The notes beneath the pieces were generated by a model. That model was not told where the DNA came from. It saw only the letters and a program-made list of their open reading frames with translations, and made no database searches. A DNA stretch of 64,000 nucleotides from assembly GCF_902459465.1 (NCBI RefSeq), contig NC_047063.1, forward strand, positions 24,287,055 through 24,351,054, written 5' to 3'. This document shows positions 13,801 through 23,895 of the stretch, piece after piece. The stretch comes from Asterias rubens. Taxonomy: Eukaryota; Echinodermata; Asteroidea; Forcipulatida; Asteriidae. The first letter of the stretch is position 1, and every line of letters begins with the position of its first letter. Made by a program: the position numbers and the translations under genes.

Positions 13801-16800
13801 TTTCTTTTTCATCCTTACAAACTGGGAGTATTCCTGCCGCTAACTGCATCAGCCACTTCCCCGGATGAAATCAATGTCTATCCGCATGGTGATTGTTATC
13901 CAGTTTGAGATCGTTAAGCTGTACAAATCCGTTTATCAAAAATACCGTGTAGTGTATACATCGATGAATTTATGTATTGTGATGAGGCAAGTCAACTTGT
14001 CATTCACTGTGATTGCAATGAGAACTGGGATTGCAATGAGAACTGGGATTGCAATGTGAACTGGTCTCCGATTTTTCGTATTAGGATTGGGTTTTGGTTT
14101 TGGAAGTGCCGTCATCGAATTCCTCAAAACATAATTTTTTTAATAAATCTATACAGTAAAATGAGACTGAAGACAAACATTTGTAATAAATATCTAATAC
14201 TGTAATACACCAAAAGGGCGAGATAGTTCACTCGGTAGAACATCGGCATGTTAATCCGGAAGTCGTTGGTTCAAGTCATGCTCTGGTAAAAAAAAATTGT
14301 TCAAGCCCAAATGATATCAGTTTACCCAGTCAATTTCCCTTTGGTTCGTTACTGATCAATTTCTACAGTCCATAAGAAAATTTTAATAAGCGTTCAGTTC
14401 AGATTTTGACTCCCAAAAAGGTGGACAGCAAATTAAAATACATGTATGCACACAATTTCCTTTCAGAGTTTCCCACCGAACAACTTAAAATATTCACGCA
14501 CAGAAATACTAACATTTAAATAGAAAAGGCCAAATCTTAAAAAGTGGAATACAGGCCAGCAAAGCAGGTTAAAACTACAACCACCAACAATATCTTGTGA
14601 TTCTTTTCAATACGCGTTTACCATCGCACCCTGTGTCAAACCTATTAGTTTGCCCTTTAAGCACTTTGTCAGGTCTGGTATTTCACTACACATATCTACA
14701 CAATTCAGCGACATGGGAAAAAGGACACAATTTATTATTGGACAAATTATTTTCCCACGAAGTGAGTGATTTTCAATGTGACCAATGTAGAGTATCAATG
14801 TGCATTGTGGAGAATACAAAACAAAAAGAAGCAATACTGATGTGCATGGAGGGCCTACGTATAGAATAGCAATAGATAAATATTTCTTCCTCTTTTATTT
14901 TTTAGTAATTTATTTAAAGGCAGTGGACACTATTGGTAAATACTCAAAGTAATTATTAGCATAAAACCTAACTTGGCAACGAGTAATGGGGAGCTGTTGA
15001 TGGTATAAAACACTGTGAGAAACGGCTCCCTCAGAAGTAGTTTTCAAGAAAGAAGCAATTTTCAAAAAAATTGATTTTGAGACCTCAGATTTAGAATTTG
15101 AGGTCTCGAAATCAAGCATCTGAAAGCAAACAACTTCGTGTGACAAAGGTGTTTTTCTTTCATTATTAGGCCTATCTTGCACATTCGACGACCGATTGAG
15201 CTAAAATTTTCACAGGTTTGTTATTTGATGCATATGTTGAGATACACCAAGTGAGAAGACTGATCTTTGACAATTTACCAATAGTGTCCAGTGTCTTTAA
15301 ACAGATTTGAGAGCCAGACAAATTTGTCCAGGCCTTCATTATGTTAGCATGAATGGATACTGCAACACTTTTTTTTGTAAATACATTCCATAAAAAGTAA
15401 TTTTTTTAAAATCATCAAATTTGCGATATAAAATGTCGGCCATTTGCTTCCACAGACGGCCTTGAAGCAACACCTGTACAATTCCAGTGAATGATTTCCC
15501 TGTAATAGCAGAGCTGTTTCCTTCACATTTCTCCATGATTTTACTCAAACCAGATTTGACAAATTAAAATCACAACCTCACAACCCAAAACATTTCCAAT
15601 CCTCCCACCCATCCAAACCACCAAAACCACATTACCCACCTCTCCTCAACATACACCAATTAACCAGCACAGAGTTCCACCCCCCCCCCAATCCCCAATG
15701 TAAAACAACCAAGATTCCCAACTCATGTACCACCATACAGCAAGTGTACAACAAACGAACACAGCCTTCAGACACATTAATCTGTAGATCTGTTTTTAAA
15801 AATAAAATTTAACCTGAATGGGGACCTTGTGTCCTTCTGTTTGTTAGACTTTGTGCAGCTAGTGTGGTCACGACCCCCCTCTGCCAAGCAGAACAAAGAC
15901 ACCACAGTACCTTAACTGCCTGTTACATTTGACCCCCATAGTCATTGGCGCTGGGCCCTGGTGAATGTCACACACACACACCATACACACACACCAAAAA
16001 GTGAAAAACACCATTCATGTCGTTTCATGCAAATATCATGCAAAGGGTGGTGGTAAATTGTTTGGGCAGAGGAGAGGGGCTGCTGGTAAAAAACAAAACC
16101 GAAGTTTCGGGGAATTTGTTTGTTCGTCCTGACTAGACAAACTGAAAAAGAATTTGTTTTGATCAAAGTGCACCAAATATGTAATTATAATAAAAACATT
16201 TCTTTTTTATGTCAACCATAACTCAAATCATGCGAGTGCGGGATTTTTGTGGAGCACGATAGATTCTGAAAACCTTTCAAATGAAATGAACTCTCGTAAA
16301 TCAATCTAAGTAGCTGTTTACAAATTAAATGCTACATCAATCAAAGGTAAACCAAAAAAAGGGTCAATAATAAAGGTATTCATAATAGTCCCTGAACAGA
16401 TTGTAGTACAAAGGTAGGCCCTTATATGCATCTTTTCATATCATACGTGTGTCTTTATATTTAACTTTGGTACAGGTACCATTTTTTAAAACAAATATCC
16501 GGAACGCTTCTTCTGTAGAACAGTTGAAAGGACATTTAAAAACACATTCGTTTAATCGTTCCATCTAATGTGTTTTTGATTCTGTCACTTTTTGTATTTT
16601 TGCTTACTATTCTTCATTCTCTTTTGGGATTTTGGTTGCATTATCCCTAGCGCTTTGTATCCTTTGGAAAAGGCGCTCTATAAATACGGTTGTTATTATT
16701 TAACTTCCTTCAAACAAAAATTGTGCATTCTATCAATTTAAAGAAAGATGTTATATCAGAACATGAGCAATTACTAAAAGCAATGCAAAATTTGGTGTCT

Positions 16801-19800
16801 ACACTCGACAGGGTTCATACCTGAATGTTCAACTGTGGGGCAATCATTCTGAACCCAAAGTCTGGAAGGTTTGCCATATTGTTTTTAGCTTGCTGAATGA
16901 AAACAGGGCTCTCTGAATATTTTTCACTCAGTGTTTATCTTTGGTTTTAATAGCTCTATGTGCAATCTGAGGCACTCTCATTGGCATTATCTATGCTCAA
17001 GTTCCCCCCCCCCCAAAAAAAAAAATAATAATAATAATAAGTAATAATAATTGTTTTGAATTATTATTTGTTTACGTATCAGCTGCAATACGCAAGTATC
17101 AATGGCCCGATACGTTGGCTCACGCATGGGGAGAACCCATCTCAAGGGCAGTCTACTGACAACCGACAATGACATAGTGTCCTAGTTCTGTTGATGTACA
17201 GAACTGTAGCAACTAGTGTAGAATCACACCCTGATGCACTTGAGCCCTGGGTCCTGGAGCATCACACTTAACAACAATTGATTTGGCCATTCATTCCATA
17301 AAAATAGAGTCCTCAGATCGGAAAGAAAGAAAGTACACAAAAAGAACAAAGGACATTCCTCTTAATTTTTTTGTCAAATTTACCCTGACCTTGTTTCTGG
17401 TTACGAAACAGTTAGCAGGCACTCTATTGGCCTTCTAATCAAGTTTTATTGAAAGATCAGAAATGAGTAATAAATTAATAAGTAACAATATAATTACATT
17501 TATTAATAAACAATTCAACCACTTTAATTGAAAACTCACTAAGTTATGTTTTTCAATGGATTTAAATCAACCACCCTCAGTATATAATGCACTTTGTTTG
17601 ACCCAACATAAACATGAACTATCAACAAAACCTGTATCAGATAAAAGGCTCAATTTGCCATAGGAGAAGACAGTAAAAAGCCCCATCACTCATTACTGCA
17701 TTTTCACTGTTTTTGATAAAGAGATCAAAGCTAAATGTTTGACTCGTTTCTCAAAAGAACTGAGGGATGTCCCTCCAGGGTAAAAAACTTCGAGAGAAGT
17801 TTTCCAGTTTCCACCATGACCATCTTAATACCATGGAAGTTATAGAATTATGTAAACATTTATTTATAAATAGGGGGGCCTAATATTTTCAATCTAATAT
17901 AATGTTACACTTTTACAGGGGTCCAATTTGTGGGGGGGGGGGAAGCTCATGACCACAGGGCTGCCTGGCTTGTATGTTAATACTTTAATTGTTATCAATG
18001 TACATTGTGTAGACTGTAATTTGTGGTCTGATTTGTGGAAATAAATATGAACTGAATTGAATTGAATTGAATTAAATATCTTTAATGGACCGGAACAGAA
18101 TGAATACACAGTTAGTTTAACATACAGGACGCTGTAACTTGTTTTTCTGAAGCAACAGGAGAGTATTTTCATATTTATTGTAATATGCTTTGATACACAA
18201 CAAAATTGAAAGATTCAGTAGAGGTCACACTATGAACCTCACTTTGTTTTTTATTACATAGTGCGGTAATTTTTACTTAAGTCACCAAAGACTGTCCAGA
18301 CTTGAGTTTACTAGCCCGAGGCTAAAATCACTGGCCTCTCGGGCATGTCCCCGGGATCATGTGGTCCAGTGTTCATTTCAAGCCCAGGGATGCATCACTG
18401 GGTTTGATAGAAATAACCCTTTATACCACTAAACCAACTTTTCATCAATTTCATCAAATTTATTGTGGTCCTAGTTTAATGGCTCTGAAATGCTTTGATG
18501 TGTATTTTTTGTGCAGGTTTTAAATAGGTTTTATTGGGCTTGATTGAGCTTGAAATTTCTAAGCAACATTTGGGAGATATGAAATTCCTACAGGACAAAT
18601 TATAACAACAAAATTTACAAAACTTATACCCAACTTTTTATTTTCCTCGCTTCAGCAATTTTTTTTCAAGGGATCCCAACATTGACCAAATTGAACAACT
18701 CATTTAAAGACTCTGGACACTATTGGTAATTGTCAAAGACTAGTCTGTCACAGTTGGTGTATCTCAACATATGCATCATTCGTCAAATGTGCGAGACAAT
18801 AATGAAAGAAAAAAACACCCTTGTCACACGAAGTTGTGTGCTTTCACATGCTTGATTTCGAGACCTCAAATTCTAAACTTGAGGTCTCGAAATCAAATTC
18901 GTGGAAAACTACTTCTTTCTCGAAAACTACGTCACTTCAGATGGAGCTGTTTCTCACAATGTTTTATACTATCAACCTCTCCCCATTACTCGATACCAAG
19001 TGAGGTTTTATGCTGATAATTATTTTGTGTAAATACCAATAGTGTCCACTGCCTTTTTAACTTGAATCCCATCCTTCACCAATAATTTCATACCATAGAA
19101 TTGATAATGCATTATACTGGAGCATGAATGGTTAATGGATTTGAGTATCAAATTTTGATGAAATTTGACACTTTGTCAGACTCCACAAAGATGTCAGTTG
19201 ACTTTCAAATTCAAGTGAGTCATTGAATTCAAACGAAAATAAATTATAACATCAGAATTAAATAACTTTTAAATATTAACTAAGTCTTTGAGGGTCAGTT
19301 AATTTGTAAATTTACATTACTACAGTAGTAAATGGAAATTTAACCATTTAACTGACACTCGAAGACTGAGTTAAAATATTTAAAAGTTATTAAATTCTGG
19401 TGTTAGTGCTATGCCCACTTGTCTTAGGTGGGGAAATGTTAACCCAAATATTTTGTAATTCTTTTCTGAATACCTACTTGTACTGAAGTTTGTAGTGGTA
19501 TTTTATGCAAAATTAAGTGCCCTTGTTGGTTGGTAAAGAAATAAAAGAATATGTCAACTTAAATTTGAATCTCGAAAGAGCGCCTACAGCCGACTTTTGG
19601 AAACTTATATTTCCCTGGTGTCCGTTTGTGAATGCTTTAACACACTTAACATGGATGGATTCAACAGTAATTTCCTTTTCAATTTCGCATGGGTTTTCAG
19701 TTATTTTTATTTGTTTTCATAATTATTTATTAGTTTTAAATGATTTATTTAAAACTAGACAATTTATTAACCCATTTGTTTATTATAAAAAAAAATTATT

Positions 19801-21055
19801 AATTTTTTGTATGAATTTAACCTGTGTGGTTGCAAATGAATCAACAATTTTAACTAAATATTTTTGTTGGGATAGTACACTTCATATTTGATTAGAATAA
19901 CAACAACAAATTGACATTTTAATTGACTTTGTTCCGGGTTTCTTTAGAATGTTTCCTCAACAAATATCCCAAACTTATCCAATATTGAAAAGGACTCACC
20001 ATCATAGATTATTTTTGTCAGAATGTTCGTTGTTAATGTTTACAAAAACTACCCGTTACCTGTTGATTCAATCAATTTTCATAGAAATATTGAAGACAAA
20101 AATATGAATTAGGTTACATTACAATGACACACTAAAAATGGGTCGTACTTTTAAAATTTATTTTCGGGAGGATTTTGATAAAAATGTAGATTAATTCTTT
20201 AAGTGTGGGTGTTAAACAAAGTATTTATCAAATTATTTGAACGGTGTAGCACAGACAAAAGGAAACAGTTTTCAATTATATTATAACAGATTTCAGTCCT
20301 TTTTTTTAACGCAACAAATCTCAGCACCATACCAACAGATTCCCTTCAAGGAAAAATCTGACATTTAACTGATCAAACAAAAATTATAAATCACTGCATG
20401 AAATCTAAATCATGCATAGAAAAATACTTGCGTGTATTTCATAAATAGATCTATTTAAAGTCCTATGGCTGTTTCACACAGATATATTTGAAAACTCACA
20501 CACAGTCCCAGCACTAAAAAGCCACTTGAAAAATAGAAATAATAAAATATGGCATAAGCCCTTTGTACATTATTATGTATATAGCGCAAATGGGGCGCGC
20601 TGATTGGCCAGCAAGCAGCTGTCATGAGTCATATAGTGTTGTGTACAGAGACTATGGCGTTTCACGATACAGCATCAGGCATGGCGCCCTGTGACCAAAC
20701 AAAGGAACACAAAGAAAACCTATTTCACTTCTTATTTTCAGCAATCTAATGTTCTTCTTGATCCATCGTACTCATCCCACGTGTTTCCCTATCGTTACCG
20801 CAATCCCACCGAGGGCCTGGAGAAGTGCTTAGGACGGTTCCTGGCGGTGTGAAAGAGGGAAGAAATGGCGGGAATTTGCCGCAGTTAGAGCAAGATCCGG
20901 GCAGAACTCTCGCGGCGATGGCGCGGCGCAAGAAAAACCATCTAACCCCTTCGCCATATCCCCGATTCTCACAGCACGCTCAAAGCCCTCGCGATGGAAA
21001 AACTGAAATCACAAAGAAAATAAATAACCCCAAAACACCACTGCAACTCACCCAT
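1515..21055 (-). CDS. two-HMG-box chromatin protein (HMGB-like), five coding exons
   Basis: Probable architectural DNA-bending chromatin protein acting in the nucleus. Coding exons in gene order: 21055-21052, 5198-5008, 3476-3366, 2669-2424, 1874-1515. All junctions are GT-AG and in phase, giving 303 residues. Order of parts: Q-rich start; basic stretch at about 17-34 (RGRKPK, QKRKRRPKP); HMG box 1 at about 38-105, split by two introns; HMG box 2 at about 113-184; Q/H-rich linker; acidic D/E tail at about 281-303. Two boxes plus an acidic tail is the HMGB/Dsp1 plan, but the Q/H linker is unlike vertebrate HMGB1-3. The exon 1 assignment is inferred: ATG+G joins AT of exon 2 to give an Asp codon. 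Other two-box families cannot be excluded. Confidence 0.8.
2266..2395. repeat. dispersed repeat, TTAGGA/TCCTAA type
   Basis: Lies in the intron between HMG-box exons 4 and 5. It shares phrases such as AAGATTAATYCTAAGTTAGGA and ACTCGTCCTAA with 12376-12500. The TTAGGAC/GTCCTAA blocks are partly inverted, so the RNA could fold. Confidence 0.55.
2424..2669 (-). CDS. HMG-box gene exon 4: HMG box 2
   Basis: 82 codons, phase 0 at both ends, donor AAG|GTGAGG. It encodes a complete HMG box: KKPATAYFLFLEDFRKK in helix 1, a GEEWNKLTDQQKKPY core and helix 3 YQLYEEAMREWRLK. The W and the KPY motif are the family's conserved core residues. Confidence 0.92.
3366..3476 (-). CDS. HMG-box gene exon 3: second half of HMG box 1
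   Basis: 37 codons, phase 0 at both ends, acceptor TATATCCCAG and donor CAG|GTGAGT. It encodes ASEITKACGAKWTSMNETER and then KPYAELALTDRERYLAQ, completing box 1 with the conserved W and KPY. Confidence 0.9.
3606..3668 (-). repeat. tRNA-derived SINE fragment
   Basis: The minus strand reads GGGTTCAAATCCTGG, a good RNA polymerase III B-box with tRNA T-arm shape, in the intron upstream of HMG-box exon 3. No matching A-box tRNA body was found. Confidence 0.4.
3834..3913 (+). repeat. 40-bp tandem duplication
   Basis: Two adjacent copies beginning GGGCGTGGTGGGTAAAACCG, each ending in a TATATATTTYTAT stretch. They differ at a very few positions, so the duplication is recent. Confidence 0.8.
4006..4082. 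repeat. near-perfect palindrome, 38-bp arms with one-base centre
   Basis: The left arm runs 4006-4043 and the right 4045-4082; they pair with one mismatch (CACCCG against CATCCG). The centre is ACGCTGCCAGCGT. A partial direct copy of the left arm (AAGTACCATTGCATGCTGAG) lies just upstream at 3975-3994. Cruciform-capable; probably a foldback element. Confidence 0.9.
4275..4430. repeat. foldback element, about 72-bp arms
   Basis: A long inverted repeat from ATAATGAATG to CATTCATTAT round a short CG-rich loop (TCGGCTCCGCCT). The arms share GTGCAATGGTGCGAATATG and its complement. It lies 200 bp from the 4006 palindrome; both carry the CATTGCA/TGCAATG phrase. Confidence 0.85.
4776..4931 (+). mobile_element. 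TTAA MITE family A, truncated copy (right half)
   Basis: Matches the right half of the family A elements, from ACAAGGGTGTTTTT to the terminal ACCAATAGTGTCCAGTG followed by TTTAA. The left half is missing. Confidence 0.8.
5008..5198 (-). CDS. HMG-box gene exon 2: basic region and first half of HMG box 1
   Basis: 191 nt, acceptor TCGCCAACAG and donor CGG|GTAAGA. It starts with AT (completing a phase-1 codon) and then two ATG codons, so translation could also begin here at 5196 if exon 1 is wrong. It encodes MMQQHQQLM, a strongly basic segment that should serve as nuclear signal and DNA contact, and helix 1 of box 1 (KKPKTGYFYYLEAFRKNF). Confidence 0.85.
5388..5480 (+). repeat. dispersed repeat, AAAGGGCACCA type
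   Basis: Contains TTGGAACTTTGCAAAGGGCA and CACCACGGCGATTGTTGTGG. A second copy lies at 41632-41720 with near-identical phrases, and a diverged one may lie near 48265. Class unknown. Confidence 0.6.
6401..6740 (+). mobile_element. TTAA MITE family A, copy with degraded right end
   Basis: Begins TTAAAGGCAGTGCACACT and follows the family through the GACTGGTCTTTGACAATTAC block, then loses the right terminal repeat. It lacks the central GAGACCTCA/TGAGGTCTC hairpin found in most other copies. Confidence 0.85.
9465..9823 (+). mobile_element. hAT-like MITE, copy 1, with 8-bp target duplication
   Basis: Terminal inverted repeats TAAGCTTGGGCGATATC and complement, 359 bp, no coding capacity. It is flanked by a perfect 8-bp direct repeat CATGTGAA (9457-9464 and 9824-9831), the duplication size of hAT transposases. 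Both ends are packed with CGATAT, TATCGATA and TCGCGA palindromes. A second copy in the opposite orientation is at 36708-37087. Confidence 0.92.
10158..10529 (+). mobile_element. TTAA MITE family C, copy 1
   Basis: Bounded by TTAA at both ends. The left terminus reads AGCCATTATACACTTTCGG and the right one CCGAAAGCATCCAATGGCT, an imperfect inverted repeat. The inner sequence is shared with 37861-38185. Non-coding. The phrase CACAGGTTT/AAACCTGTG and the following AATCGGTCAT are also present in family A, suggesting shared ancestry. Confidence 0.85.
12258..12375 (+). mobile_element. TTAA MITE family A, truncated copy (right end)
   Basis: Only the right third of the element, ending ACCAATAGTGTCCACTG and TTTAA. 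Confidence 0.8.
12376..12500. repeat. dispersed repeat, TTAGGA/TCCTAA type
   Basis: Directly abuts the truncated family A copy. It shares AAGATTAATCCTAAGTTAGG and ACTCGTCCT blocks with 2266-2395 and ends GAAATCGACCCCT. Confidence 0.55.
12561..12685 (+). CDS. possible 3'-terminal exon of an unknown plus-strand gene
   Basis: A strong acceptor (pyrimidine-rich, ending TCTTACCACAG) precedes an open frame of about 41 codons ending in TAA. It reads GKGPTATLEKVTSNKSGIKE, then EATYLNFVESINKLQRKELC and a final V. The composition looks protein-like, but no family was recognised and no upstream exon was found. It sits inside the HMG-box first intron on the opposite strand. It may be chance. Confidence 0.25.
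13999..14063 (+). repeat. 18-bp tandem repeat, about three copies
   Basis: GATTGCAATGAGAACTGG repeated about three times, the last with one change, preceded by a degraded copy. Short and non-coding. Confidence 0.75.
14217..14290 (+). repeat. tRNA-Asn-like relic or SINE head
   Basis: Shows a D arm (AGTTC...GAAC), an anticodon-arm-like CGGCATGTTAATCCG and a B-box-like GGTTCAAGTC. The acceptor ends do not pair and the T arm is broken, so it is not a working tRNA. Probably a tRNA-derived SINE or pseudogene. Confidence 0.5.
14914..15300 (+). mobile_element. TTAA MITE family A, full copy
   Basis: 387 bp from TTAA to TTAA. Left terminus AGGCAGTGGACACTATTGG, right terminus CCAATAGTGTCCAGTGTCT. The centre has the hairpin TTTTGAGACCTCA / TGAGGTCTCGAAA. 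Non-coding. Confidence 0.92.
16490..16705 (+). mobile_element. 3' end of a non-LTR retrotransposon
   Basis: An open frame NIRNASSVEQLKGHLKTHSF then NRSI and a stop, the usual C-terminal end of CR1/jockey-like ORF2 proteins. It is followed by a short 3' UTR ending AAAAGGCGCTCTATAAATAC and a TTATTATT tail. Severely 5'-truncated and inactive. Confidence 0.75.
17870..18075 (+). mobile_element. possible non-LTR retrotransposon 3' tail
   Basis: Non-coding sequence ending GGAAATAAATATGAACTG and a GAATT repeat. A related tail (GGAAATAAAACTGAACTGAA) ends at 32220. Both look like 3' ends of the same type of LINE. Confidence 0.45.
18704..19060 (-). mobile_element. TTAA MITE family A, full copy, inverted
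   Basis: TTAA at both ends. Inner sequence is the reverse complement of the 14.9-kb copy, with central GAGACCTCAAATTC / GAGGTCTCGAAATC hairpin. Confidence 0.9.
19249..19403. repeat. foldback palindrome, about 155 bp
   Basis: The arms run from ACATCAGAATTAAATAAC to GTTATTAAATTCTGGTGT and continue inward through AGTCTTTGAGGGTCAGTTAA to a TAGTA/TACTA centre. AT-rich and non-coding. Confidence 0.8.
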
Positions 21056-21310
21056 TCTGATGCTCTCGAGGTGAAAACTCCACAGAAATTAAATCTTAAA
21101 TAAATGTGCTCCGACTATCAGGTGAACTGGGGTATCGCCGGATCGTGGTGCGGACAAAAAATTGGTTGTTTTTGTCGAAGGTGCAAAGACGAAGCGCAAG
21201 GCCGGGCAATCGGGCAACAAAACATTCCGCTGGACCTGTCACACGCGTGAGGGACAGTGATTGGCCACTACGCCCTCTGTTGTTTAAATGGTTTTCCAGA
21301 TGAAAACAAA
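20575..21310 (-). promoter_or_regulatory. promoter region of the HMG-box gene
   Basis: GC- and CpG-richer island within AT-rich DNA, next to the predicted first exon. It has inverted CCAAT boxes (ATTGGCC) near 20602 and 21261, both close to GC-rich motifs. The minus-strand start site is expected between about 21060 and 21250. No TATA box was recognised. Confidence 0.4.
21052..21055 (-). CDS. HMG-box gene exon 1 (ATG plus one base), predicted
   Basis: On the minus strand the sequence reads CATCAGA-ATG-G followed at once by the donor GTGAGTTG. The start context has A at -3 and G at +4, which is strong. The phase (1) fits exon 2, giving M-D-M-M. It lies in the most GC-rich part of this region. 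Support is phase, donor and Kozak context only; the 15.8-kb intron needs transcript proof. Confidence 0.5.
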
Positions 21311-21736
21311 ATAATTTATTGTGGATATGCTGTGATTTTTATTTTACAATTAAGTAAACAAGTTAAACATTTACATATTGTTGTGAACATTAACGGATGC
21401 GTGAGTAAATGAAAGTGGAATATTATGTTTAATTGGGTCAGAAAGCTACAACAGTCAAAGACTAACAAACTTTTCTGGATAATGACAACTCTTGAACCAA
21501 CTGATGACTTTATATTTTTGTAGGTGTTCGTGCAGCTCATTATTATAATAATGTTAATTACTATTTTGTTGTTCTGGCGGGCTCTTTGAAATGTACTATG
21601 TAATAAATAATTCGCATTATATCTCTAAAACGTTTGTATCATTATATAACAGGTTTTTTTTAATAATGAATACTATCAATAATTGAAAATAATGACTCAA
21701 ATGTCAAGATAAAAGTAATTATAACTTTTTGCCCAT

Positions 21737-21919
21737 AATTTTTTTGCCCAGAATTTTAGAGGTAAAAGTTTGATTTCAATGATTTAATATCTTTAATTTA
21801 AATATTTTTTCCAAACCATTACCTCTCATATTAATAATGGTTTGGACAAAATATTGAAGTTAAAGAAAATTTATCAATGAAATTAAACTTTTACCTCTAA
21901 AATTCTGGGCAATTTTTTT
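21737..21919. repeat. foldback palindrome, about 85-bp arms
   Basis: Left arm starts AATTTTTTTGCCCAGAATTT and right arm ends AATTCTGGGCAATTTTTTT; the arms match along most of their length round a short ACCTCTCATAT loop. Non-coding MITE or foldback relic. Confidence 0.85.
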
Positions 21920-23007
21920 TTACAAAGTTCACTCAATTGAATATTTTCTCGGTATATTTTTACACTTGTTTTTATTGTCCATTTTTTTTATTTTTATAAA
22001 TAACATGAGAGCAGGAATCACACCAACGCAAATATTTATAATGAAGTCAACTTTTAATTACAGTAGAGAAACACTCACATGATTATGTAACTACAAAACT
22101 TTTGCTACAAAATCGTGCAGTTGAAGAAAAACAAAATTGTCGATCAGTTTTAACACATGATGAAGAATGTCACTTGCACTTGGAAAATAATCCCCACAAC
22201 TAGGGTTATCCATTTGATCCATCCATTTCAGGTGGTTTTTACATACAAAATAAGTTCAGAAAGCACAGGATAATGGGGGTGGGGGTGAGGGGGGGGGGGG
22301 GGCAGTCAGATAGATTTGTAACTCTTTCAAATGTGAGCCCATCTTGCACAAGCTTTGCCATTGCTTGGGACAAATGACAATATCAAGGTAAGGTATTATG
22401 CAGGATTGGTAGAGATAAAAAATAGCTGCTGTGTTCATATTATTTTGTTTGATCAATAATACATGAATTAACAAACCCGTGGAAATTTTAGCACAAAATG
22501 TCTTATAGGCAGTAGAAAACAATGCACAATTTTCCTCAAACTGTGTTTTCAGTAACAGTTTTCTTGAATATGACTGCATTTCAGACAGGGAAATATTTCA
22601 CGTGGGGGGGGGGGGGGGTTCAAGCATGAACTTCACAATCAGGCTTTTATATTAAAAATAAACAATATTTTCTTCTATATGATATGAGGCATTGCATGGT
22701 GCATGGTGTAATATTGTTATATTGCTTGATACTAGGGCAAGTAGGTCCACACATGGTGTTCATGGTGTTAACGCAAACAAAATATAAACTGTTTCTTTCT
22801 TACCAATTCGGAAGAGGCCAGAGTCCCTGGGTATAAAGTTAAACCTTCCATTAAGAGATTGCAAAATATTTAGACAGAGCTTTGTTACGAAAAGTGTAAT
22901 TAATTAATTGGGTTGTGAGCCTGCTTCTGCAAACTTACCTCAAGAGACCTCTCTGTTTGATTAATGTTTAAATGTAAACTTTTTAACAATAACTGGGTAA
23001 TTTGGGT

Positions 23008-23370
23008 AAAGGTCTACCAACTTTTCAACATTTGAACTTTGTTGAACAGCTATATACACTTTCAAACCACACTTCAGTTTGTCTAAATAATATTTGAAAT
23101 GAGGGAACATCACAAATTTGACAGTTTGTAAAAAAAAGTTTGTAAAAGGTCTAACAACTTTTCAAATCTTAAACTTTGTAGAACAGCTATTTACACTTTC
23201 AAACCACACTTCAGTTTTTCTAAATAAAATATTTGAAATGAGGGAACATCACAAATTTGACAGTTTGTAAAAGGTCTAACAGCTTTTCAAATCTTAAACT
23301 TCGTAGAACAGCCATTGAAACTTTCAAACCACATTTAATTTTGTTTAAACAATTAAAATGAGGTTACAAA
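23008..23370 (+). repeat. tandem repeat, three units of about 125-137 bp
   Basis: Units begin AAGGTCTAMCAACTTTTCAA near 23009, 23146 and 23271 and contain CACTTTCAAACCACACTTCA and GAGGGAACATCACAAATTTG. Spacing is 137 and 125 bp; the third unit is the most diverged and lacks its end. Confidence 0.85.
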
Positions 23371-23497
23371 TGTTACAGTAGAACTAACTGCACAGCTAAA
23401 ACTGGCTTTACAGGAAACTTGACACCTGGATCCACAGGTTTGGCGAGCACCAGTATTGCCAGACAATTGAAAACTATGGTTCAGTTTTAGTCAAATC

Positions 23498-23895
23498 AGG
23501 GCCCAATTGCATAAAGCTACGTTATAAAGCACAAACAATTGCTAAGCAGAACAAAATAATGCTTACCAGAATAAGGTTACCAGCCAAAGTCAAATTTATA
23601 ATTTATGACTGATATCCTGCTTGTTTCTGCTTATCAGACAATTTTGTTTGCGATGTTTTCTGCTAAAAAGCAGCTCTATAAAACTAATTGTTAATCCAGA
23701 AGTGTTGAACAAACTTGGCCACTGAAATACCTGCACTTCCTGGGGAATTTGTTTCCGTGTCTATGCTGATCACTATCACTATCAATGCCCAGTTTCATAA
23801 AGCTGATTAGAAGCAGACAACCAGTCACAAAAGGTATGACATATAATTGTTTGGCTGGTAACTGTTAAGTGGTAAGCAAAATTTGAGAAGGAAAA
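23498..23895 (+). repeat. dispersed repeat, GCTAAGCA / CCAGAATAAGGTTACCAGCC type
   Basis: Two adjacent fragments opening with GGGCCCAATTGCATAAAGCT and CCCAGTTTCATAAAGCTGAT. The same phrases recur near 24.2, 28.0-28.5, 29.4, 43.8, 56.3 and 63.8 kb. Class not known; it is the commonest small dispersed repeat of the window after family A. Confidence 0.7.

Larger units (their letters stand above)
5199..20574. other. proximal part of the long first intron of the HMG-box gene, repeat-rich
   Basis: Mostly non-coding and rich in inverted-repeat transposons (listed separately at 6.4, 9.5, 10.2, 12.3, 14.9 and 18.7 kb), retrotransposon tails (16.5 and 17.9 kb) and one possible plus-strand exon (12.56 kb). 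Nothing else recognised. Confidence 0.5.

Noticed and set aside
14217..14290. Functional tRNA-Asn gene
   Set aside because: The acceptor stem does not pair and the T stem is broken.
19517..19891. 124-codon plus-strand frame
   Set aside because: AT-rich, no recognisable domain, no splice or promoter signals; consistent with chance.
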